Part shown: positions 1 to 5,709 of the stretch, one piece after another | Numbering within the stretch: the first letter of the stretch is position 1 | Layout of the letters: each line of letters opens with the position of its first letter | From: Microcaldota archaeon | Lineage (GTDB): Archaea; Micrarchaeota; Micrarchaeia; Micrarchaeales; Micrarchaeaceae | Assembly: GCA_021785805.1 (NCBI GenBank) | Contig: JAJYEJ010000005.1 | Location: 1 to 32,042 of the forward strand | DNA length: 32,042 bases | Direction of reading: 5' to 3' | Notes under the pieces: model-generated | The model's database searches: none | What the model was told of the DNA's origin: nothing | What the model saw: only the letters and a program-made list of their open reading frames with translations | Made by a program: the position numbers and the translations under genes

Positions 1-88
1 CGTGTTGGAATAACTGCTGTGGCGTAGCGCGGCCTGACAAGGCACACATATTCTGCCTGACTGTTCACCCAAGTATGCCGCTGGAAGG

Positions 89-162
89 CTTGTCCCGTAG
101 GGGTATAACCTGAAGCGCATCGCCCGAAGCACAAGATGCGCCACGGGCATATCTCCGACAAG
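89..162. other. Nested-stem sequence, possible structured RNA or transposon end
   Basis: Three stems nest inside one another: CTTGTC (89-94) with GACAAG (157-162), CCGT (95-98) with ACGG (143-146), and GCGCATC (115-121) with GATGCGC (135-141). No convincing coding frame covers this stretch. It lies just outside the right-end hairpin of the neighbouring IS200-type element, so it could be a structured RNA, part of an older IS605-type right end, or chance. I do not recognise it as a known RNA family. The strand is not determined. Confidence 0.3.
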
Positions 163-186
163 AAGGATTTAAATACAGTTAAAGAA

Positions 187-781
187 CCCACACCTAAAGG
201 TGTGGGATTTCCTTCAGTTGAATAACTGTCTCTGACGCTGCGTATTGTCCTCCCGAACGTATCTCCTTACGATGTCTTCCGTGATGTTGCTAACGGAGCG
301 GTAGAAATATCCACGACCCCAGAAATGTCCTTTCCAATATCTCATTCTGAAGTTCGGATGTTTCCTGAACATTTCATACGAACTTCCTCCTTTCAAAAGT
401 CCGATTGCGGTCGAAACGCTCATTTCCGGAGGAAGAACTGCGACGACATAGACATGGTCCGGCATGACGCCAAGTTCCTTTATCAGTATCCCGTGTCGTT
501 CCGCAACAGACCGGATCGCGGATTCACAGCCGACAAAATGCGATTCTTTTCCCAATGTTTTGAACCTGTATTTCGTGACCCACTGCGGATGGTATTCGCT
601 GTATCCGACTGAACGCGAATTGCGAACGCAATTCGATAGGTTTTTATTTCCCAATTCAGAGTTTACACTATTCATACTATCGTCTGCGCGGCCCAATGGC
701 TGCGCTAAACGATATTTTCAGGGCAAAAATTTAGCGGCTTCTTTCATCCTCATGCGTAAACGCAAGGGATTTCAGAAGCCG
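187..781 (-). mobile_element. IS200/IS605-type insertion sequence carrying tnpA only
   Basis: The element consists of one minus-strand Y1 transposase gene flanked by subterminal hairpins, the layout of the IS200 group of IS200/IS605. The hairpin beyond the 3' end of tnpA is a perfect 9-bp stem, CCCACACCT (187-195) with AGGTGTGGG (198-206). The hairpin beyond the 5' end is nested: CGGCTTCT (735-742) with AGAAGCCG (774-781), then CCT/AGG, then GCGT (754-757) with ACGC (760-763). Exact ends cannot be fixed, because this family makes no terminal inverted repeats or target duplications; coordinates run hairpin to hairpin. Confidence 0.7.
214..696 (-). CDS. tnpA: IS200-like Y1 transposase TnpA with altered HUH motif
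   Basis: TnpA is a single-strand DNA transposase that cuts at hairpin ends with one catalytic tyrosine and an HUH metal site. The protein shows family landmarks: HPQWVTKYR near residue 36, PDHVYVVAVLPP at 79-90, LLKGGSS at 100-106, FWGRGYF at 125-131 and the tyrosine helix RRYVRED with Tyr146 as likely nucleophile. The second histidine of HUH is replaced by tyrosine (H81-V-Y83), which a single C-to-T change would explain (TAT in place of CAT). If family rules hold, metal binding should be impaired and the copy may be inactive. The frame opens at 696, but Met8 (codon 673-675) fits the usual family start better. Residues 1-30 are not conserved-looking. Confidence 0.8.
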   Translation of the reverse strand: MGRADDSMNSVNSELGNKNLSNCVRNSRSVGYSEYHPQWVTKYRFKTLGKESHFVGCESAIRSVAERHGILIKELGVMPDHVYVVAVLPPEMSVSTAIGLLKGGSSYEMFRKHPNFRMRYWKGHFWGRGYFYRSVSNITEDIVRRYVREDNTQRQRQLFN

Positions 782-937
782 ATGGAAGTATTAATATCTT
801 GTTTTCTTTATAGGCAGCTTATAAGTGCAGAATTGAACATAACAGTCTAGAAGTGGAGGTAAGTCCATAAAAACCATTTATATTTGATTACTTTATAGCT
901 TCCTGTGCATATTTTTCTAGAGAGGCTTAAAGGCTGT

Positions 938-949
938 AAATATATAATC
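938..949 (+). promoter_or_regulatory. TATA box for the small membrane protein gene
   Basis: An A/T-only TATA-like element (AAATATATAAT) is centred about 25 bases before the ATG at 969. That spacing would place transcription start at or next to the start codon, so the mRNA is probably leaderless. No Shine-Dalgarno sequence precedes the ATG. Confidence 0.5.
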
Positions 950-968
950 TTTCTATCAAGTTATTTCT

Positions 969-1346
969 ATGAAACTCTATTATGCTAAAATGTGGCTTAA
1001 AAAATATATCAAATACAACCACAACCACCTTGACGAGAATAAGCTCAACAGAGCGATAATTAATTTGTCACATAGAGTTTACAAATCCCATGGCGTAAAA
1101 GGACACAACGTAAGACAAAAGATCAGGATGCAGCTTGTCGAATACAGCAGAATTGAATTAGCAAAATATGGAACTAGCTTCGACCATCCACTAAGAATAA
1201 GTTACAAACAAAGACATAGAATTAGAGTATTTCCTTCAAGGAGAATGAACAGAGGCGTTATTTCATTTATTTTCTTCATACTCAAAGTTTTAGGGCTTAT
1301 TATTTTAGCATACATACTTTGGTATATTCTTACATATCACCTATGA
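969..1346 (+). CDS. Small basic protein with C-terminal membrane anchor
   Basis: I do not recognise this 125-residue protein. Residues 1-95 are strongly basic and hydrophilic, rich in Lys, Arg, His and Tyr, and contain no cysteine motif. Residues about 97-121 form one hydrophobic membrane segment (ISFIFFILKVLGLIILAYIL), leaving almost no tail. The protein is thus predicted to be tail-anchored with its basic part in the cytoplasm, where it could contact nucleic acid or phospholipid. It starts with ATG after a well-placed TATA element and no ribosome-binding site. It sits in the A/T-rich island, and its stop codon lies inside the left copy of an inverted repeat. Probably accessory cargo of the island. 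Confidence 0.55.
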   Translation: MKLYYAKMWLKKYIKYNHNHLDENKLNRAIINLSHRVYKSHGVKGHNVRQKIRMQLVEYSRIELAKYGTSFDHPLRISYKQRHRIRVFPSRRMNRGVISFIFFILKVLGLIILAYILWYILTYHL

Positions 1347-1686
1347 CTAGTTGTAAGAAATTTTATCTTTCAAATAATTATCGGAGCTTGCCATAATTCC
1401 TGTAGGACTGCATAAAATAGGTGCAACCTCGGTAAAGCCATTCGATTGGGCTTCCGGAGGATACTGGAATTTTACTGCTACGCCTGCACCTACAACAGGG
1501 CCATAAGTCAAGTTTGAAGTAGTGTTAATTTCCGTCTGTAGCGTGTTTAGATCGCTGCATGTGAACAAGTTTGGATAGTAACTTTCACAACTCTCGCTAC
1601 CACTAAAGGAATAGCCACTATTCCATTCTACTATCCAACTATTTATGTCATTATAGCGTACCAGATTAATCTTACAACTTCCATAG
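1341..1686. repeat. 346-bp segment bounded by imperfect inverted repeats
   Basis: The left end (1341-1358) and the reverse complement of the right end (1670-1686) share CTATG, then two or three variable bases, then AGTTGTAAGA. A further direct copy of AGTTGTAAG lies just outside, at 1717-1725. The segment encloses the orphan minus-strand frame. It could be a small non-autonomous mobile element, or a coincidence in A/T-rich DNA. No target duplication is evident. Confidence 0.35.
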
Positions 1687-1694
1687 TGAGGTTG
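1347..1694 (-). pseudogene. Remnant of a secreted or surface protein
   Basis: An open frame of about 116 codons runs from a stop at 1695-1697 to TAA at 1347, with no good start near its beginning; the first usable start is TTG at 1568. The translation resembles an extracellular domain: three cysteines in its first 55 residues and one later (LCSPTG), N-glycosylation-type sequons (NTTSNLT), and many aromatic, Ser and Gly residues. It has no signal peptide or membrane segment. I read it as the C-terminal part of a surface protein whose 5' part is gone. The frame almost exactly fills the space between the inverted repeats at 1341 and 1670. The family is not recognised. Confidence 0.35.
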
Positions 1695-1699
1695 TCATT

Positions 1700-1828
1700 G
1701 TGAACTCACGGTCAAGAGTTGTAAGACTTTCAAGGCCTGCTATAGGTAAGAAAAAAAGGGCTGTGAAATGCGCCATTCCTGATGAAAACGGCATCGAGAA
1801 AATAAGAGCAGTGAAAGTAAACTGGTAA
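1700..1828 (+). CDS. Possible 42-residue basic peptide
   Basis: A GTG-initiated frame encodes 42 residues, about a third of them Lys or Arg, beginning MNSRSRVVRLSRPAIGKKKR and ending VKVNW. The frame is open upstream to a TAA at 1667-1669, so this could also be the tail of a longer broken gene. Its stop is 15 bases before the first of the four-box repeat units, the position a cassette gene would occupy if those units are recombination sites. No ribosome-binding site or TATA box is obvious. The family is not recognised. Confidence 0.3.
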   Translation: MNSRSRVVRLSRPAIGKKKRAVKCAIPDENGIEKIRAVKVNW

Positions 1829-1842
1829 TAATACTTTCTAAA

Positions 1843-1953
1843 ATATTCGAACTATATATCCCCACCTTCTTACTGTTCGAATATCCTTTTCTCTCTGTAA
1901 AAAAGCAAGCTGCGCCCTAATATTCGGGCAGGGGGTTCGAATACCGTTCTAAG
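1843..1953. repeat. Four-box repeat unit 1 (word ATATTCGAAC)
   Basis: Boxes lie at 1843-1852 (ATATTCGAAC), 1875-1884 (GTTCGAATAT), 1920-1926 (ATATTCG) and 1935-1943 (GTTCGAATA). Box 1 pairs exactly with boxes 2 and 4, and box 3 pairs over 7 bp with box 2. The spacer between boxes 1 and 2 is pyrimidine-rich; the spacer between boxes 2 and 3 can fold on itself (CTTTT with AAAAG). The unit ends in CCGTTCTAAG, a divergent form of the tail seen in units 2 and 3. Confidence 0.65.
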
Positions 1954-1966
1954 AAATTTATAGAAA

Positions 1967-2080
1967 ATATGCACACTCTGTATCTCCACCTACTCATATA
2001 TGCACACCCTGCTTTCCCTCGTCAAAAAGGGCGTTCTCCTAAAAATATGCACACTAGGGGTTTGCACATCATTCTAGCAT
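1967..2080. repeat. Four-box repeat unit 2 (word ATATGCACAC)
   Basis: Boxes lie at 1967-1977, 1998-2008 and 2045-2055 (all ATATGCACAC plus T or C) and at 2060-2069 (GTTTGCACAT). Box offsets of 0, 31, 78 and 93 nearly match unit 1 (0, 32, 77, 92). Here the first three boxes are direct copies around the palindrome TGCA, and box 1 pairs with box 4 at 8 of 10 positions. The unit starts only 13 bases after unit 1 ends, leaving no gene between them. It ends in CATTCTAGCAT (2070-2080), identical to unit 3. Confidence 0.65.
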
Positions 2081-2126
2081 ACTCTTAGCACTAAAGCGTA
2101 TATAGCAGACGGATATCGCGGAAAGC

Positions 2127-2136
2127 TTAAATATTT
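2127..2136 (+). promoter_or_regulatory. TATA box for the ASCH cassette
   Basis: The sequence CTTAAATATT lies about 25-30 bases before the GTG (2156) and ATG (2165) start candidates. A transcript would begin near 2157 and run through the ASCH and synthetase-like genes to the third repeat unit. This is the only clear promoter-like element between unit 2 and the cassette. Confidence 0.45.
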
Positions 2137-2155
2137 CCTATAACGCGGAATAGGT

Positions 2156-2632
2156 GTGAATATAATGGTACAGAAAACATTGGAAGGTAATAAGGTTACG
2201 GAGAGGAGAAATATGTTAATGGCCATCCAGCCTAGATGGGCGGATGCAATTCTTTCTGGTGAAAAGAAATGGGAATACCGTAGAGTAACGATGAACGTTA
2301 AACCCGGAGCTAGGCTATTTTTATACGCAACAGGAGAACTTCATGCAATAGTTGGTGAGGTTGTAATAGAGAAAATTCTTAATGAACCAATAGAAGCTCT
2401 CATAGAGCACACAATGCGGGAAGTGCCAGAAACTCCAGAGCACCTCAGAGAGGCTTTTGCAGGGCATGAAATTGGACATGCATTAAAAATGAAAAACCCT
2501 ATAAGGTATAAAATGCCCTTTACGTTGGCTGCAATACGTGAACAAATACCTAGATTTGTTCCTCCACAAGGATTTTACTACGTAACAGAGGAAAACCCTT
2601 TGCTTACTATATTGCCACAGAAACGAAGCTAA
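2156..2632 (+). CDS. ASCH (PUA-like) domain protein
   Basis: The protein has an ASCH domain, a PUA-like beta-barrel fold that binds RNA or modified nucleosides; some members are ribonucleases or N4-acetylcytidine amidohydrolases. The signature is the N-terminal run AIQPRWADAILSGEKKWEYRR, in which SGEKKWEYRR is the usual conserved loop and helix, followed by strands up to about residue 120. Two starts are plausible. GTG at 2156 (158 aa) sits by the TATA box. ATG at 2213 (139 aa) has a strong Shine-Dalgarno, GGAGAGGAG at 2200-2208, and gives the N terminus typical of the family (MLMAIQPRW). The later start is likely used, at least internally. It is the first gene of a plus-strand cassette with the aaRS-like gene and a second ASCH gene. 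Substrate unknown. Confidence 0.75.
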   Translation: MNIMVQKTLEGNKVTERRNMLMAIQPRWADAILSGEKKWEYRRVTMNVKPGARLFLYATGELHAIVGEVVIEKILNEPIEALIEHTMREVPETPEHLREAFAGHEIGHALKMKNPIRYKMPFTLAAIREQIPRFVPPQGFYYVTEENPLLTILPQKRS

Positions 2633-2749
2633 ATTGACGATTAGATAGGTGGGAAAATAGAAGTTAGAAAAGATGCCCCAGTACAAAAACAGGTTCTTTA
2701 TCCGCCAGTTGTTATAGCTCACATAACAAAAGAGGTAACGGATCTTTTT

Positions 2750-3766
2750 GTGCCCAGGATGGCAGACAAAACAGAGATTCAGATGCACTATTCTGCCCAA
2801 ATGAACAGTCATCCGCATATGGGCACGGTATTGAGTTTGATGACTGCATTTGCATTAGGAGAACGCTTGGCGTCTAGATTCAAAGTTCCAGTAACACTTA
2901 AGTTTGAGGTATTGGAAAACGCTCCGAGAGAAAAAGTTGAAGCCAATGGTCTAGTCTACACGAAAATGCTATCTGATACGTACGTTGATGGGGTGCCAAT
3001 ATCCGAAATCCATTTACGATCTTTTATCCGCTTGCTTGAAGCGCTTAAGGAACGTTCTGGCATCAGTTATCAATTGTTAACTTATAGGCAATTTCAAGAG
3101 CTGCCTTTTGTAAGGAAGACATTGCTAGATATTTTGAATAGGGAAGAAGAATTTAGACCGATAATATCACCTTCAGAAGATCATTTAAGAGTAAGGTTTC
3201 CATGTCGGCAATGCGGATTTGCCGAAAAGAGCGGAGAAACTACTATCATAAAAGAAAGATCCGGAGAATATCATTTAGTATTAGAAAACGAGTGCTTCCA
3301 ACATGGAAAACAACAAATTGTATTAGCTCCTGACAATAAAGATTTTGTAGACATGAATACTCCACTAAGAAACGTTATAAAAGAGGCACTTTTCATTGAG
3401 GAGGCAAAAAGTAGAAAGGCGCTAGATTTAATGATAGATGGTGGCGATTGGGTGGCTATGGCAGATTTCGTAGTTTCAGAAGGCCTATCACGACTTGGCT
3501 ATTCTTATGTGGATAGACCCGCTAGGATATTTACACCGATAATAGAGGATTGGTCCGGTGCAAAGTTTTCAAAATCCGTCTATGTTCAACAGGGTACATA
3601 TGACTATTTACCGGGCGGCTTTCTTAATTTAATTGAGTTTGAAAGGGAATTTGGACAAGTGGGATTGGATAAACTTTGGAATGACGTAGTTTCTTGGGTT
3701 TCAGACCCAAAGAAACTATTTAGAAACTATAGCGCTGAATATCTTTTACAAGTACTAAGAAGCTAA
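2750..3766 (+). CDS. Class I aminoacyl-tRNA synthetase-like protein (LysRS-I-like, no anticodon domain)
   Basis: The layout is that of a class I synthetase catalytic core: a HIGH-like motif HPHMG (residues 21-25 from the GTG at 2750), an inserted zinc knuckle (C152-x2-C155, C182, H185), a GGDW segment near 231 and a KMSKS-like KFSKS at 272-276. Order and zinc insertion most resemble class I lysyl-tRNA synthetase, but those are about 500 residues; this one ends soon after KFSKS and lacks the helical anticodon-binding domain. The frame is open back to a stop at 2642-2644, and the added residues (IEVRKDAPVQKQVLYPP...) look coding, so the true N terminus is probably upstream with an unusual start or a nearby frameshift. 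Such paralogues can modify molecules other than tRNA. The activity here is unknown. Confidence 0.7.
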   Translation: MPRMADKTEIQMHYSAQMNSHPHMGTVLSLMTAFALGERLASRFKVPVTLKFEVLENAPREKVEANGLVYTKMLSDTYVDGVPISEIHLRSFIRLLEALKERSGISYQLLTYRQFQELPFVRKTLLDILNREEEFRPIISPSEDHLRVRFPCRQCGFAEKSGETTIIKERSGEYHLVLENECFQHGKQQIVLAPDNKDFVDMNTPLRNVIKEALFIEEAKSRKALDLMIDGGDWVAMADFVVSEGLSRLGYSYVDRPARIFTPIIEDWSGAKFSKSVYVQQGTYDYLPGGFLNLIEFEREFGQVGLDKLWNDVVSWVSDPKKLFRNYSAEYLLQVLRS

Positions 3767-3773
3767 AATAGCC

Positions 3774-4130
3774 GTGAATGATATGATACATGAGATGTCG
3801 CTAAATTCTGCACCATTTGAAAAAATAAAGAATGGGGAAAAATCCATAGAAATTCGCCTATATGACGAAAAAAGAAGAGGCGTAAAGATCGGTGACGTGA
3901 TAATTTTCAGCAAATTGCCAGAAAAAACAGAAAAAATAAGAGTGGAAGTTGTCGGACTGTCTATTTTCAAGTCTTTCCATGACCTTTTCTCAAATTTTGA
4001 AAAGTCAAAGTTTGGGCATGAACAGAATTTAAACATCGAAGAGCAGATTAATCGGCAGAGAGAACACTATACTGAGGATGAAGAACAACAGTACGGAGTA
4101 ATAGGTATGCATATCAAGCTTGTTAACTAA
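3774..4130 (+). CDS. ASCH domain protein, short form
   Basis: This 118-residue protein is essentially one ASCH domain: MHEM-like start (MIHEMSLNSAPFEKIKNG), GEKSIEIRLYDEKRR at 22-36, IGDVIIFSKLP at 39-49, then the FHDLFSN and FGHE elements and a final GVIGMHIKL strand. It belongs to the small stand-alone ASCH group also common in bacteria. GTG (3774) or ATG (3783) could start it; the ATG fits the family better. It follows the synthetase-like gene by 7 bases, so the two are surely cotranscribed. It is a different subtype from the ASCH protein at 2156, so the cassette has two distinct ASCH genes around one synthetase-like gene. Ligand or substrate unknown. Confidence 0.8.
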   Translation: MNDMIHEMSLNSAPFEKIKNGEKSIEIRLYDEKRRGVKIGDVIIFSKLPEKTEKIRVEVVGLSIFKSFHDLFSNFEKSKFGHEQNLNIEEQINRQREHYTEDEEQQYGVIGMHIKLVN

Positions 4131-4217
4131 GAATCCTATCCCTATAATCAAAAAAGGCAATTTGTCTCAAAAACTACACATAGAGGTATGTAGTCGATTC
4201 TAGAAGTTTTTAGTCCG

Positions 4218-4330
4218 ATGTTCGGACTCTATATCCCTATCCTTTTCTGGTTCGAATATCGTTTTTCCTCAGTAAAAAGGAAGGGAAAGTTGCGATGTTC
4301 GGACGGGAGGTTCGAACATCATTCTAGCAT
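4218..4330. repeat. Four-box repeat unit 3 (word ATGTTCGGAC)
   Basis: Boxes lie at 4218-4227 (ATGTTCGGAC), 4250-4259 (GTTCGAATAT), 4295-4304 (ATGTTCGGAC) and 4310-4319 (GTTCGAACAT), offsets 0, 32, 77, 92. Box 1 pairs with box 4 over ten positions with one G.T pair; box 2 pairs with box 3 over ten positions with two G.T pairs. Box 1 also forms a perfect palindrome with the bases before it (AGTCCGA-TGT-TCGGACT, 4212-4228). The unit ends in CATTCTAGCAT (4320-4330). It lies 87 bases after the second ASCH gene and 28 bases from the end of the recombinase gene. Confidence 0.65.
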
Positions 4331-4358
4331 TGTTTTAGCCTGCTGACCAAGTGCAGCT

Positions 4359-5582
4359 CTATCTTTTCCCTAATCTTTTGTCTCTTTGTCTACGTAAGTA
4401 TTCGTGTGCTACTTCTTCTATAATCTTCGGATTGTTGAACGATTCTATCATTAATTCCTCTATCCTCTTTTCTGCTTCTTGTGCGTTCATTACTGTGCTT
4501 ATCTCTAGTCCATTGCCACATCTGTTGCAATATGTCGATTCCACTGGATTATCTAATCCGCATCTATAACATCTTTTTGCTTTTAACTTTGGTTCTGTGA
4601 TTATGCTTTCAACTTTCAATCCATTAGCCTGCATTATTGCTGAATCAACGTCTCTGCCACTCAAATGAACGTATGTAGCCGCCATATGGCTGTCTCCTGT
4701 CCAGCCAAAGTAAGCTTTTAGCTGCTGTTCTGTGAGCTTGTTTGCATAATATGATGCCCTGCTGTGTCTGAATAAGTGAGGATATATCCTCTTGTTTAGT
4801 TTGGCTTTCTTTGCTGTTACTTTCAGTATCTTTCTTATTGCAGCATAATTGATTTCCTTCTCTTTGTTTATCCATACGCCCATTCCCATCAGAATAAGGT
4901 CTTCTGGTTTCTTCAGTTTAATTAAATTCACGTATTGTGCAACATACGGAACACTAAAAAGTATAGGTATCTTTCTGGGTCCGGTCTTTCCTTTCACTGT
5001 TATATGCGCCGGATTGGTTTCAAGGCTTATGTCCTTTTTGCGTATGCTGAAGAGCTCCCCCATTCTGATGCCAGAATCGTATAACAGGGCAATAATCGCC
5101 TTATCACGCACGTTCATCGCGGTGTCAAGCATCTTATAGACATCTTCTTCTGTAAGCAAGTCCTCTGGCAGCACTCTCTCGCTCTTCTTTCCTGTTGTTT
5201 TAATCCAAACAACCTGTGGAGGATAGAAAAGGTCATCGCCTAGCAGGTGCTTGTAAAAAGCCTTTATTATCGTCCTGGTTCTTACCTTATGTTCGCTGGT
5301 GTATTCTGTCCCGTCTTCTCTTTTCGCAGCCTCAACCTGCGCCACTACGCACTCAAGATCCTTTTTGTCAGCCTTTTTCAGGTCAATTCTATTGCCAAGA
5401 ACCTTGAGAAGGAACTCTATTGAGTAAAGGTGCTTATGTATCGTCTTTACGTTCGCTCCACGAGCTTTCATGTGGTCTATGTAGTCCCTAACATACTCCT
5501 TGTTCTTCTTTAGAATATCGGGATTCGCGAAAATACGAGTGCATGCTGCGCATAGCTGTTGTCCATAATCCTTTATTGGCAC
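4359..5582 (-). CDS. Tyrosine recombinase (integrase) with C-terminal zinc ribbon
   Basis: This 407-residue site-specific recombinase cuts and rejoins DNA through a tyrosine. The N-terminal SAM-like core-binding domain spans about 15-130. The catalytic domain has R173 (DSGIRMGEL), a hairpin lysine near 199 (VKGKTG), H269-x-x-R272 (PHLFRHSRAS), W294 (FGWTGD) and nucleophile Y304 (AATYVHLSG). A C4 zinc ribbon (C338, C341, C352, C355) follows, as in many archaeal integrases. It starts with GTG at 5582, very near an A/T-only TATA tract (about 5586-5600). Its 5' end faces the 3' end of tRNA-Asn 55 bases away, the usual geometry for an element integrated in a tRNA gene; its 3' end abuts repeat unit 3. 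The catalytic residues are all present, so it is probably active. Confidence 0.9.
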   Translation of the reverse strand: MPIKDYGQQLCAACTRIFANPDILKKNKEYVRDYIDHMKARGANVKTIHKHLYSIEFLLKVLGNRIDLKKADKKDLECVVAQVEAAKREDGTEYTSEHKVRTRTIIKAFYKHLLGDDLFYPPQVVWIKTTGKKSERVLPEDLLTEEDVYKMLDTAMNVRDKAIIALLYDSGIRMGELFSIRKKDISLETNPAHITVKGKTGPRKIPILFSVPYVAQYVNLIKLKKPEDLILMGMGVWINKEKEINYAAIRKILKVTAKKAKLNKRIYPHLFRHSRASYYANKLTEQQLKAYFGWTGDSHMAATYVHLSGRDVDSAIMQANGLKVESIITEPKLKAKRCYRCGLDNPVESTYCNRCGNGLEISTVMNAQEAEKRIEELMIESFNNPKIIEEVAHEYLRRQRDKRLGKR

Positions 5583-5637
5583 GAGATATATAAATATATA
5601 TGTTAGGGGATTAACTGATTTTCTCGTGAATGTTTAG

Positions 5638-5709
5638 CGCCCGATGCAGGGATTGAACCTGCGACCTATTGGTTAACAGCCAATCGCTCTACCACTGAGC
5701 TAATCGGGC
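5638..5709 (-). tRNA. tRNA-Asn (GTT)
   Basis: A full cloverleaf is visible: acceptor GCCCGAT (5703-5709) with ATCGGGC (5639-5645), D arm TAGCTCAGTGGTAGAGC, anticodon arm ATTGG-CTGTTAA-CCAAT giving anticodon GTT, and T arm around GCAGGTTCAATCCCTGC. CCA is not encoded. The 5' end overlaps the stop codon of the gene at 5700. Its 3' side is the likely attachment site of the island to the left. Confidence 0.95.

Noticed and set aside
119-131. Second attachment-site copy of the tRNA-Asn 3' end
   Set aside because: Only about ten scattered bases (CGCCCGA-GCA) match, too few to call.
325-850. Plus-strand frames opposite tnpA
   Set aside because: They are antisense shadows of the transposase and its left-end hairpin.
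1843-2080. CRISPR array
   Set aside because: The repeated words are about 10 bases, change between units and occur in both orientations; there are no uniform spacers and no cas genes in the window.
1843-4330. Calling the four-box units true integron attC sites
   Set aside because: The inner and outer box layout and the nearby tyrosine recombinase are suggestive, but the GTTRRRY/RYYYAAC core of attC is not present and the spacing is asymmetric. I kept them as unnamed repeats.
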